From: Leptospiraceae bacterium
GTDB taxonomy: Bacteria; Spirochaetota; Leptospiria; Leptospirales; Leptospiraceae
Reading direction: 5' to 3'
NCBI GenBank assembly: GCA_024233865.1
Contig: JACKPA010000014.1
Span: forward strand, 1 to 64,000
DNA: 64,000 nucleotides
A program made the translations under genes and the position numbers. Positions within the stretch are counted from its first letter, which is position 1. Each line of letters starts with the position of its first letter. Under the pieces are notes generated by a model. It was not told where the DNA came from. It ran no database searches and saw only the letters and a list, made by a program, of their open reading frames with translations. This document shows positions 9,264 to 17,714 of the stretch, piece after piece.

Positions 9264-10106
9264 ATGCAATTTACAGACCCCAAAAATGATGTGGCTTTTA
9301 GAAAGATATTCGGAAACGAGACCAAAACAGAGATATTGATTTCATTTTTAAATTCCGTTTTAAAGCTAAAAAGTGATAAAGTAATTACATGGATAGAAAT
9401 TTTAAATCCGTATCAATTGCCAAGAATAGCTGGTTCAAAATCAACCATTCTGGATGTGAGAGCAAAAGACAAAGCGGGAAATACCTACATTGTAGAAATG
9501 CAAGTAACTGATAAATTAGGGTTGGATAAAAGAATTACGCTTTATGGAGCGAAAGGGTATGCGTCTCAATTGGATGTGGGTGATGATTATTACAAGCTAA
9601 AACCTGTAATCTTTATTGGCATTTTGAATTTTGAATATTTTATGGGGCAAAATTATTTATCAAGACACTTGATATTAGATGCTGAAACTTATGAGCATAA
9701 GTTAAAAGACTTGGAATTTAACTTTATAGAAATACCCAAGTTTCATAAAAAAGAGAATGAGCTGGAAACCTTAGTTGAGAAGTGGGTGTATTTTATAAAA
9801 CATGCGAACGAATTATCGGTAATACCTTTGAGTATAAATGATAAGGGACTAGAAGAAGCCTACAAAGAAGCAGACAGGCATAACTGGACAAGAGAAGAAT
9901 TGGAAGAATACGAATATGCCAAAATGCGGGAAACGGATGAAATAGCAGAGAGGATGTTAATAAAAGAAAAAGGCAAAATGGAAGGTATAATCGAAAGTAA
10001 AGTGGAAATAGCCAAAAATTTAAAGGAAAGTCAAGTTGATATGAGCATTATTTCCAAATCAACAGGCTTATCCATTGAGGAAATCGAAAGATTAAATTTA
10101 CGTTAA
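9264..10106 (+). CDS. Rpn family PD-(D/E)XK nuclease / putative transposase
   Basis: This 280-residue protein belongs to the Rpn (recombination-promoting nuclease, formerly transposase_31/DUF4143-like) group. It opens with the typical FTDPKNDVAFRKIFG and has the nuclease core with LDVRAKDKAGNTYIVEMQV, in which Asp, Glu and Gln fit a PD-(D/E)XK site variant (E-x-Q). The C-terminus is the usual charged helical tail with a final three-helix segment (VDMSIISKSTGLSIEEIERL). E. coli RpnA-D are DNA endonucleases that stimulate recA-independent recombination. GGAGG nine bases upstream supports the ATG. It overlaps the convergent next gene by four bases. Confidence 0.9.
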   Translation: MQFTDPKNDVAFRKIFGNETKTEILISFLNSVLKLKSDKVITWIEILNPYQLPRIAGSKSTILDVRAKDKAGNTYIVEMQVTDKLGLDKRITLYGAKGYASQLDVGDDYYKLKPVIFIGILNFEYFMGQNYLSRHLILDAETYEHKLKDLEFNFIEIPKFHKKENELETLVEKWVYFIKHANELSVIPLSINDKGLEEAYKEADRHNWTREELEEYEYAKMRETDEIAERMLIKEKGKMEGIIESKVEIAKNLKESQVDMSIISKSTGLSIEEIERLNLR

Positions 10107-10702
10107 TTTTGATCTACAATCCACTGCCAAACCCCTAAAAGTTCATTCAAACCTTTGATAAAATATCTATTCGTATCTAGAATAACTTTGCTGTTTTCCA
10201 ACTTGGTAAATAACCATTCGTACCCGGTTGTTACAACACCATAGATTGTTGTTATTGGTGTTTGGTGCTTGTCATTGAATAGTTTGGCAGCATACATTTC
10301 TGCGATACACTGAGGAGAAGCTTCTAAAAGATCCTGATCTTTTTTCACTTCCGCCAGAGCAATAATGGGACTTTCTATGAACACGATGTTGCTTTTGCGA
10401 GAAATCAAATAATCACAAAATCCATTCAATCCTCTTTTTTTGTCTACGTCAAATTGATATCCGGAGAAAATTGTCAGTTTATCCGGATTACGCCTCTTGA
10501 CTTCAACCAAAATCGGCATAATTAGCAGTTCGGAACGCGCTTTTTCGCTACTGACAGGAAATACGCTATTGTATTTATAAGTTTCCTTGAGCCACTCGGA
10601 AGGTTCTATAGGCGAAATTTGTGAAAAAAGGAGTGAAGTTGTAACGGAAAGACCAAGAGTTTTCAAGTCTTCTCCAGTAAAATTGGAATAAGATTTTTTC
10701 AT
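10103..10702 (-). CDS. PD-(D/E)XK-like hypothetical protein
   Basis: The 199-residue protein carries a pattern typical of a restriction-endonuclease-like fold: an N-terminal Glu (SSEKARSE), GFCDYLIS and then IALAEVKKDQDL, which reads as D...ExK. The C-terminal half (QCIAEMYAAKLFN, TTIYGVVTTGYEWLFTKLE) is conserved in a family found in cyanobacteria and spirochaetes next to restriction and transposon genes. No function is established. Its end overlaps the end of the Rpn gene by four bases, and it sits within an accessory region. Confidence 0.7.
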   Translation of the reverse strand: MKKSYSNFTGEDLKTLGLSVTTSLLFSQISPIEPSEWLKETYKYNSVFPVSSEKARSELLIMPILVEVKRRNPDKLTIFSGYQFDVDKKRGLNGFCDYLISRKSNIVFIESPIIALAEVKKDQDLLEASPQCIAEMYAAKLFNDKHQTPITTIYGVVTTGYEWLFTKLENSKVILDTNRYFIKGLNELLGVWQWIVDQN

Positions 10703-10798
10703 TCTTTCAAATGAATAAAATTTATTGTGGAATTGTCAAGAAAATCCGAGTACTAATTGTAAAAAATTACTATAATTAGTTTGTAAAAATCTAAATTT

Positions 10799-10967
10799 TT
10801 ATTTTCTTCGGGTTAAAAAATCATAAACAAACATAATGAACGTTGCGACAGCTATTATATACAACCATAACTCCGTCAGAATAAGCTTTATCGTAGGTAG
10901 ATAATAATACAACTGAACATCCTATGATTAGTCCACCAAGAAAAACAAGTAATGGGTCCAAATTCAT
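10799..10967 (-). pseudogene. Small membrane ORF, probably frameshifted
   Basis: An ATG at 10967 overlaps the stop of the preceding 38-residue ORF (ATGA) and opens a frame reading MNLDPLLVFLGGLIIGCSVV, a good membrane segment, ending at 10821. Near 10880 the neighbouring frame becomes strongly membrane-like instead (ELWLYIIAVATFIMFVYDFL, then TRRK and a stop at 10799). Taken together this looks like one two-helix membrane protein with a frameshift, or two tiny ORFs. The family is not recognised; the first helix recalls the start of YeeE/YedE transporters. Confidence 0.35.
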
Positions 10968-11080
10968 TTTTTAGATTCTTTACTAATTTGCTTGCTAATT
11001 ATCCCACTCATTCCCATTACTATAAAATATATTCCTATTGCAAAAGCAATTACAAAGGCTATTATAAATATTAAGCTCAT
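10964..11080 (-). CDS. 38-residue single-pass membrane protein
   Basis: This short ORF encodes a single hydrophobic helix (about residues 3-23) followed by a small Ser/Lys-rich tail ending SKQISKESKK, a plausible inner-membrane microprotein with a cytoplasmic C-terminus. The start is unusually well supported for so small an ORF: GGAG stands six bases before the ATG. Its stop overlaps the start of a second membrane ORF (ATGA). No homologue is recognised. Upstream to 11193 there is only AT-rich sequence. Confidence 0.5.
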   Translation of the reverse strand: MSLIFIIAFVIAFAIGIYFIVMGMSGIISKQISKESKK

Positions 11081-11193
11081 TTTTATCTCCTTCCGAATAT
11101 TCTAAATGAGAATATGAGATATGTAAATCTATTTTTTATATACTTCCTGTTTTTATATTGATAAATCCTCTCTTTGTGTAAAATCTGTTTATA

Positions 11194-12900
11194 ATGTCAA
11201 AATTTTTGATTCAGCAGTACTATTCAGAAGTTCAAAAAATCATTCAATACGGCGGTAGCCGTAAAGAAACAACCACACGGGTTGCATTTCAAAATCTTTT
11301 AAACGAATACTGCAAAACAAAAAACTTCGTATTGATTCCCGAATTGGAGTATAAAACTTCCAAAGGTAATACCGTTTATCCTGACGGAACTGTAAAAGAC
11401 GCTTTGAGACTTGCTTGGGGCTATTGGGAAAGCAAAGACGAATATGACAATATATTTGATGAAATCCAAAAAAAGATAAAAAAAGGCTATCCGACTTCCA
11501 ATATCTTATTTGAGGATTCCCAAGCCGCTGTTCTTATACAAGGCGGAAGTGAAAAGATGCGAGTCACAATGGATGATGATAGTGAACTCGACAGGATTCT
11601 TCATGCTTTTATAGAATACGAAAGACCGGAAATTCGAGATTTCAGATTGGCTATTGAAAAGTTCAAAGAAGACCTTCCTACCATTATTGATACTTTGCGT
11701 AGCATGATCTACAACGAAGGCAAAACTAACAAAGAATTTCAAAAAGTGAGAGATAGCTTTCTCAAGTTTTGTCAGGAGTCCATCAATCCTTTGGTAACTA
11801 TAGACGATGTTCGAGAAATGCTAATTCAGCACATACTTACGGAAGAAATCTTTCTTAGCATTTTCAGCGAAGGTCACTTTCATAGAGAAAATAACGTAGC
11901 AAAAGAAATCCAGAAAGTGGAAGATACATTTTTTACGGGAAGTGTAAGGCGGAATACTCTTTTTTCCATTGAGAATTATTATCTAACCATCAAAGCAAGG
12001 GCTTCGGAAATTACAAACCACCATGAAAAGCAGAAGTTTCTGAAAGTAATCTATGAGAATTTTTACAAGGCATACAATCCCAAAGCAGCTGACAGACTGG
12101 GTATTGTGTATACTCCCAGTGAGATTGTTCACTTTATGATTGAAACTACGGATTACCTTTTACACAAGCATTTTGGCAAGCTTCTTGCAGACAAAGGAGT
12201 TGAAATACTAGTCAAAAGAGATAATATCACAGACTGGGGACTAGAGCAATTTCGAGAGTATTATTCTCTCGTAAACGAAGGGAAAGGAATCACGAAGCAA
12301 GACATTTTCCACTACGTCTATGCTATTTTGCACAATCCGAGCTACCGAAAAAAATACGAATTGAATCTCAAACGAGAATTGCCAAGAATCCCTTTTTACA
12401 AAGACTTCTTCCAATGGGTGAAATGGGGGAATCACCTCATGGATTTGCATCTAAGCTACGAAACAGCCAAGCCTTATGAATTGACAATCAATGGTGTAAT
12501 CGAAAAGCTTGCAAACCACACAAACCAAAGTGAAGAGGAGGAAGTTGTTCCCAAAAGCAAAAAGAAGGTAGAAGTAAAACCGTTGGAAGAAAAATATACG
12601 GTAGATTACCCCAAAACAAAACTAAAAGCGGATAAAGAAAACGGGAAAATCTATCTTGATGAAATCACAACTTTAGAAGACATTCCACCGGAGGCTTGGG
12701 AATACAAGTTGGGAAACAGGTCTGCCTTAGAATGGATTTTGGATCAATATCGGGAAAAGAAATCCTCCGATCCGGTGATTGAAGAAAAGTTTAACGACTA
12801 CAAGTTTGGTGATTACAAAGAAGAAGTGATCGACCTCATCAGAAGAGTTTGCACCGTAAGTGTGGAAACGGTGAAAATTGTCAAAGGGATGAAAGAATAA
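11194..12900 (+). pseudogene. Type ISP/IIG restriction-modification enzyme with methyltransferase core deleted
   Basis: The intact family is a single polypeptide of about 1000 residues that cleaves and methylates DNA. Here the 568-residue frame keeps the N-terminal nuclease module (PELEYKTSK, then YPDG...WESKD, matching PD-x-ExK), the helical coupler and the start of the N6-adenine methyltransferase domain (RLGIVYTPSEIVHFMIE). Close to residue 340 (base 12211) it jumps from DKGVEIL, where DPATGTGTF should follow, straight to the C-terminal target-recognition region (NITDWGLEQFREYY, ILHNPSYRKKYELNLKRELP). The SAM-binding motif I and catalytic NPPY are absent. The frame stays open, so the deletion is in frame. 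A nuclease without its methylase would be dangerous if active, so it is probably inert or repurposed. Confidence 0.8.
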
Positions 12901-12907
12901 ATTTACG

Positions 12908-14608
12908 ATGAAAAATCCTATCAATAAAGATAGATTCCTAAACATACTCGAAAACATAGCCGGAGCAGGTGACTATGATTTTGAGGAAAAGAGAAAACGA
13001 GTACTCTTTATTTTATTTATGGGAGTCGGTTTTGTCTTCCTATTGATATTTGGTATTTATCACCTATTTAAAGGACCTGTTTTTGAAGGCGTATTGTGCT
13101 TGGTATTGTCCTTTATTGCCATTTTTGTTATTTTTATCTTGCGGTACAGACCTATCGGAATGGGAGTATATAAAGTAACCCTTTTTATATACGGACTATT
13201 TCTGATTTTTTTAGGTACTGTGAATGATACTCATGGATACCGAGTTTTATGGTTGTACATGTATCCTTTAATGGCTTTCTATTTACTTGGAAAACGAGAC
13301 GGATTAGTTTTTACAATTGTAATTTGTTGTACTTGGATTATCTTTTTACAGTATACAACACTTTTATCTGGCAACGAGCCTTATAGCTTTATTTTTAAAA
13401 TACGCTTTATTATTAGCTTGTTAGTAGTTGCAATTTTAAGCTTTTTTTATGAATATGTGCGTTCCATTTATCAAAAAGAAATGAAGCACCGAAACTCAGA
13501 ATTGATCCATGCTAAAAGTTATATTGAAAATATTGTCGAAAATTCTCCGATAGCCATTCAAACAATCGGAAAATCCGGTGAATGTCTTTTTGTAAACAGA
13601 TCCTATTGTGAAATTTTAGAGATTGATAAAAAAGACATTCTACAGAAAAACGTTTTTCAAAATAAGTCCATATTGGAGAATACTCTTATTGAAAAATTTA
13701 ATGATGCTTTTGAGGGAGCGAGTTCTTATACGGAAAATGTCAAATTTCAGTGCATGATTTCAAATAAAAAAATATTAATAAATGTTTCTGTTGCTCCAAT
13801 CAAAAATCCCGATGGCGATATAGATTCTATAATTGTTATGTTTTATGATAACACAGAAAAGGCTATTGCTGAGAGAACGGTTGCTTTAGACTTGATAAAA
13901 GCGCGAAATATTCAAAACAATATCATTTCATTCAATCATAATGATATTAAAGATTTAAAAATAAACATTTATTTCAAACCTATGATGCAGGTTGGCGGAG
14001 ATATCTATGATATATATGAAGTAAATGAAGGATTGTATAGAATCTTTATTGCAGATGCAACCGGTCACGGAGTTCAAGCGGCTTTAACAACCATGCTTAT
14101 TAAAAGTGAATACGATAAATTAAAAGTTTTTGAAATAAGTCCTTCAATTATCCTAAAAATTTTCAATACAACGTTCCTTCGAAGGTATTATAAACTTACG
14201 ATGTTTTTTACCTGCGCAATCATTGATATAAACCTAAAAGAAAACAAACTTACCTATTCGTCAGCTGGTCATCCTGCTCAGTATCTGATTAGAGGTGGCT
14301 TGCTAGAAACCCTTCACACTAAAGGGAAAATGGTAGGGCTTATAGAAGACGTAAATTATGGAGAAATCAACATTGAAACAAATACTTCCTCCAAATTAAT
14401 TTTGTTTACGGATGGGATCTATGAGGAGTTTTCGGAAAAAGAAGAGGAATTTGGTGATCGAAGACTTGAGAAAATTATTATTGATAATCTCAATAATCCT
14501 TTGGATATACTTTTGCACAATATCATCAAAGAGGAAGAAAAGTGGAGAGGGAATAACCCTGTTCGTGATGATATTACCTTGATTGGGATTGAGTATCCGA
14601 TAGAGTAG
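12908..14608 (+). CDS. Membrane PAS sensor with SpoIIE/RsbU-type PP2C phosphatase domain
   Basis: The 566-residue protein has an N-terminal membrane domain of about six helices (residues 30-185), a PAS domain (about 205-320; IVENSPIAIQTIG) and a C-terminal PP2C-like serine phosphatase of the RsbU/SpoIIE class. Metal-binding motifs are present: GGDIYDIY, ADATGHGVQAALTT, SAGHPAQYLI, FTDGIYEEF and RDDITLIG. Such proteins usually dephosphorylate an anti-sigma-factor antagonist, linking a membrane signal to partner switching. No STAS or anti-sigma gene is adjacent. It starts seven bases after the restriction remnant and is followed after six bases by an O-methyltransferase gene. Confidence 0.9.
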   Translation: MKNPINKDRFLNILENIAGAGDYDFEEKRKRVLFILFMGVGFVFLLIFGIYHLFKGPVFEGVLCLVLSFIAIFVIFILRYRPIGMGVYKVTLFIYGLFLIFLGTVNDTHGYRVLWLYMYPLMAFYLLGKRDGLVFTIVICCTWIIFLQYTTLLSGNEPYSFIFKIRFIISLLVVAILSFFYEYVRSIYQKEMKHRNSELIHAKSYIENIVENSPIAIQTIGKSGECLFVNRSYCEILEIDKKDILQKNVFQNKSILENTLIEKFNDAFEGASSYTENVKFQCMISNKKILINVSVAPIKNPDGDIDSIIVMFYDNTEKAIAERTVALDLIKARNIQNNIISFNHNDIKDLKINIYFKPMMQVGGDIYDIYEVNEGLYRIFIADATGHGVQAALTTMLIKSEYDKLKVFEISPSIILKIFNTTFLRRYYKLTMFFTCAIIDINLKENKLTYSSAGHPAQYLIRGGLLETLHTKGKMVGLIEDVNYGEINIETNTSSKLILFTDGIYEEFSEKEEEFGDRRLEKIIIDNLNNPLDILLHNIIKEEEKWRGNNPVRDDITLIGIEYPIE

Positions 14609-14614
14609 GGAAGC

Positions 14615-15253
14615 ATGAAAAAGTTTTTTCTTTATTTGCTTTCTTTTTCATTTTTTATATCTGTTGAGCCGCAATCATGGAGAGACCCTTATGATGGAAT
14701 TACAGATATTCGAATTCTCCCCATGCTAAAGAACTTATCCAAAGAACACATCGGAACAAATATAAATCCAAAAGACGGAAGATTACTACATGACCTGATT
14801 ATAAAAAAAGGATACAAAAAAGGATTGGAAATAGGAACTTCTTATGGTTATTCTACCCTGTGGTTAGGTTTGGCTTTTAAGCAGAATAATGGGAAACTTA
14901 TAACCATCGAAATAGACCCTGAAAAAGCAAGGGAGGCAGAAAAAAATTTTCATCATGCTGGCTTAAATCACATTGTTGATTCTCGTATAAATGATGCTTT
15001 TGAAGAGTTATCCAAGCTACAAGACGATTATGATTTCATTTTTATTGACGGAATGAAAAAAGATCATACAAAATTTTTTCATTTTTTGAAATATAGGTTA
15101 AAAAGAGGCGGGATGATTGTTGCTCGAAATGAACAAGAAAATCGCTGGAATTTAAATGATTTTTTATATGCAATAAAGAGTGATTCGAGTTTTAAAACTA
15201 CAATTGAAAAAGGTAGTAGATCGGGAATGCTTATAAGCATAAAAAAATTTTAA
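14615..15253 (+). CDS. Exported class I SAM-dependent O-methyltransferase
   Basis: The 212-residue protein has an N-terminal signal-like hydrophobic stretch (MKKFFLYLLSFSFFISVEPQ) and an O-methyltransferase fold: motif I LEIGTSYGYSTLWL, an acidic residue after strand 2 (ITIEIDPEKA), and DFIFIDGMKKDH where catechol-type enzymes place metal ligands. Methyltransferases with apparent signal peptides are unusual because SAM is cytosolic; the stretch may be a membrane anchor. GGGAAGC precedes the ATG. Bases 14895-15117 of this gene recur almost exactly at 19106-19328. Confidence 0.85.
   Translation: MKKFFLYLLSFSFFISVEPQSWRDPYDGITDIRILPMLKNLSKEHIGTNINPKDGRLLHDLIIKKGYKKGLEIGTSYGYSTLWLGLAFKQNNGKLITIEIDPEKAREAEKNFHHAGLNHIVDSRINDAFEELSKLQDDYDFIFIDGMKKDHTKFFHFLKYRLKRGGMIVARNEQENRWNLNDFLYAIKSDSSFKTTIEKGSRSGMLISIKKF
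14895..15117 (+). repeat. Source copy of a 223-bp duplication
   Basis: This internal piece of the O-methyltransferase gene matches 19106-19328 in direct orientation with a single difference (C to T within CCAAGCTAC). It covers motif II through the segment KRGGM. Matching stops abruptly on both sides, so the second copy is a partial, recent transfer. Confidence 0.93.
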
Positions 15254-15397
15254 AATTAGTTGCAAAAATTTTTTGGCTTTTGTTATTTGAGATCAGTTAG
15301 ATATTTTTTACGGAGTGTCCAAAATGAAAAAAGTTACATTTTTGCCAAAATTAGCATATATATATATGACACAAATAGGTTAAGAAGTCTTGCACTT

Positions 15398-15541
15398 ATG
15401 ATAGTGTTGTGCTTCTTTTTTGCTGGTTCAGGTAGCAACTCCACAGGAGAACTTCCTCAAAGTCTACCGCAAGTTAAAGTAGATACAAAAGGTAAGGCAA
15501 ATGTATCTATTCCAATCAATTTACCAATTGCTACAAAATGA
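15398..15541 (+). pseudogene. N-terminal stub of an RHS/SpvB-type protein
   Basis: This short frame gives about 47 residues: a hydrophobic leader (MIVLCFFFAGSGS) and then LPQVKVDTKGKANVSIPINL, the typical opening of the SpvB/RHS beta-cage shell, where a long repeat region should follow. It ends at a TGA that overlaps the start of the next frame (ATGA at 15538-15541), which resumes as LSYSH. The pair is best read as one gene that lost most of its SpvB and YD-repeat region and was left frameshifted. An upstream TTG at 15260 would extend it with unconvincing sequence. Confidence 0.6.
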
Positions 15542-17631
15542 CGCTCTCGTATTCACATACAAACCACCCTCACGCCGTTTCTTCTGCCACTTCGTCCTCC
15601 ATTGGTACAATTGACTACGACTACGATATTTCCGGAAATATGACCCGCAGAGCGAACGACAACTTCCACCACAATAGTTTGGGAAAGCTCATACAGATAA
15701 ACAAGCAAAGTGGTGAAGTTGTAGACTACGAATACAATTATACGGGAAACAGAATCAAAAAGACGCTCACAAACGGTGCTTCTACTACTATAACTTACGA
15801 TATAGACGGACTCTATGAAGTCAACGTGATTCCGGGAAAGGCAGTTCGTCACACTCATTATGTTAGAGGAGCAGAAGAAGATTTAGTCGCCCAACTTACA
15901 ACGGAAAGCGTAGTTTTGCTCACTACAGTAGCAGAAGCCCCCCAGACGTTTTATCCGGACCGTTTTGTAAAATATATACAGATGGAAACTGCTAAATTTT
16001 TCTATTACACAAATCTCGAAAATCCATACAATACAAAACTCTACCTTTTGACCGGAATCTTGGTTGTATCTCTACTCTATATTTTTACGTTAAAAATATT
16101 TGAAAACGCAAACAAAGGAGGATTGTTTATTCGTAAATTTTCAGCATTCAAGATGCTCGTTTCCCAAATAACCATTGTCGTAGTACTTTTTAGCTGTATG
16201 CCCAATGGGCTAGTGGGAGGTGGTGAAAATAATGACCCGCCTTTTTGGCTTGTTGCTAGTTTTGTAAATGGAGAAGGAATCACAGCCGAGACACCTTCTG
16301 TTACAGACCCTCCCGGTTCCTTTGCACCGGTTTATGCCTCTGGTATGCCAGTAGCAGGGATGTATTTCATCAATCCTGATCATTTGGGAAGCACAAGTAT
16401 GCTCACGGATGCGAAAGGGAGGATGGTGGCTGGTGTAAACATTGATTCTGGAAAGAGTTATGTGAATTATAAACCTTATGGAGAAGTAAACAAAACCAAT
16501 TCCAGTGGTCCAGATATTTTCCGGTACAAATACACTGCCCAAAAAACGGACTCTGAAACAGGCTTACAATACTACAAAGCGCGTTATTATGACCCGGTAA
16601 CAGGTCACTTTGCCCAGGCAGATACTTATTTGGACGGAGATAGCGTTATGGGTCTCAACCAGTACATGTATACAAGAGGAAACCCTGTCAATTACGTTGA
16701 TCCTAGCGGGCACTTTATTATCTTGGGTTATTTTTTGATGGTTGCTCTTACTAGTTATGGTTATTATGAGGCATACCATGCAATTGACCCAGCAGGTGCA
16801 GAATGGGCGGCTGGAAAGTTGGGGATAGACTCCGAAGACATAAATTTAAAAAACGTTGCTATTGCAGCTTTGGTAGCCACAGCTGCTTTTTTTGCTACTG
16901 TCTATATTGGGGCAGCAATAGGAAGTTTGTCGCAATACCTTGCCACTTCCGGTTTTTTTAGTAATCTTACTAATATATATTTCAGTACTGAATTGGCAAC
17001 CGCAATAAACGTTACCATACAATATACAATCGAGGGTACATTGGGTTATTATGCGGGTGAGTTTGTGAATGTAATAGGGCGGGAGATTGGTCGTATGGTG
17101 GATAGTATGTTTCCTTCTTCTAATCCCGGAATTAAAGGATTTGGAAACAATAAAACAGACGGGGCAACAATAGGAACCAACGTTGCAGATAATGTGGGTA
17201 ATATTACAGACATTGGAGTTGATTTGTTCTCACCTCATGATATGTTTCAAAACGATGATTTAAGCAAACTCTTTACTGATTCGAAGGGTATATCCGACTT
17301 TTTTAAAAAGTATGACCATCCTTCATTCCACATGGGTGATACTGTAGGAGTACAAGACCCGGCAACAGGTGCTTGCAATTGTATTGAAGGACTTCATTGG
17401 TGGGGACCGGAAATGGGAATAGCATCTTTTTATGAAGGGAAAGGCTGGTTGGGACTATTGCATAAACACGGTACAGGACTGGTGATGGATACACAACTCT
17501 TTAAACCATATTACAAAAGTCATACAATGTGGGGGAAAACAAGAAGCAACAATATAATGCAGCTCTTGTTTTTTTGGTTTGATCCAAATAGAGAAAAAGC
17601 AGACAAAGGCGAAAAAATCTTTTATTTTTAA
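15538..17631 (+). CDS. Truncated RHS-repeat polymorphic toxin with unknown C-terminal domain
   Basis: The 697-residue product carries the last YD repeats (TIDYDYDISGNMTRR, DYEYNYTGNRIKKTL), a non-homologous insert with a membrane helix (about 160-180) and a second hydrophobic stretch ending LFSCMPNG, and the RHS core (DHLGSTSMLTDAKG, YKPYGEV, DSETGLQYYKARYYDPVTGH, NPVNYVDPSGHF, about 275-395). The cleavage-type PxxxxDPSG end of the core is followed by about 300 residues that should be the toxin tip: a hydrophobic helical part, then a Gly/His/Trp-rich domain (HPSFHMGDTVG, CNCIEGLHWWGPEMG, LLHKHGTG). I cannot assign that domain. Normal RHS proteins are 1500 residues or more. No clear immunity gene is recognised downstream. 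Confidence 0.75.
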   Translation: MTLSYSHTNHPHAVSSATSSSIGTIDYDYDISGNMTRRANDNFHHNSLGKLIQINKQSGEVVDYEYNYTGNRIKKTLTNGASTTITYDIDGLYEVNVIPGKAVRHTHYVRGAEEDLVAQLTTESVVLLTTVAEAPQTFYPDRFVKYIQMETAKFFYYTNLENPYNTKLYLLTGILVVSLLYIFTLKIFENANKGGLFIRKFSAFKMLVSQITIVVVLFSCMPNGLVGGGENNDPPFWLVASFVNGEGITAETPSVTDPPGSFAPVYASGMPVAGMYFINPDHLGSTSMLTDAKGRMVAGVNIDSGKSYVNYKPYGEVNKTNSSGPDIFRYKYTAQKTDSETGLQYYKARYYDPVTGHFAQADTYLDGDSVMGLNQYMYTRGNPVNYVDPSGHFIILGYFLMVALTSYGYYEAYHAIDPAGAEWAAGKLGIDSEDINLKNVAIAALVATAAFFATVYIGAAIGSLSQYLATSGFFSNLTNIYFSTELATAINVTIQYTIEGTLGYYAGEFVNVIGREIGRMVDSMFPSSNPGIKGFGNNKTDGATIGTNVADNVGNITDIGVDLFSPHDMFQNDDLSKLFTDSKGISDFFKKYDHPSFHMGDTVGVQDPATGACNCIEGLHWWGPEMGIASFYEGKGWLGLLHKHGTGLVMDTQLFKPYYKSHTMWGKTRSNNIMQLLFFWFDPNREKADKGEKIFYF

Positions 17632-17653
17632 ATTCCATTCTAAAAAATCATAA

Positions 17654-17692
17654 AACCCTAATCCCTCTTCCCTTTGGAAAGGGGTTAGGGTT
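17654..17692. repeat. Near-palindromic hairpin repeat
   Basis: AACCCTAA at 17654-17661 pairs with TTAGGGTT at 17685-17692, and inside it CCCTTT pairs with AAAGGG around a GG loop. It lies in the 68-bp space between the RHS gene and the lipoprotein gene, whose ribosome binding site (AAGGAG) follows nine bases later. G/C-rich palindromes of similar make-up occur at 27575-27740. Confidence 0.65.
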
Positions 17693-17714
17693 GCAGGAAA
17701 AAGGAGAAACAAGA

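Noticed and set aside
15553..16542. Three minus-strand ORFs of 68-110 codons
   Set aside because: They are antisense shadows of the RHS gene, which has strong family motifs.
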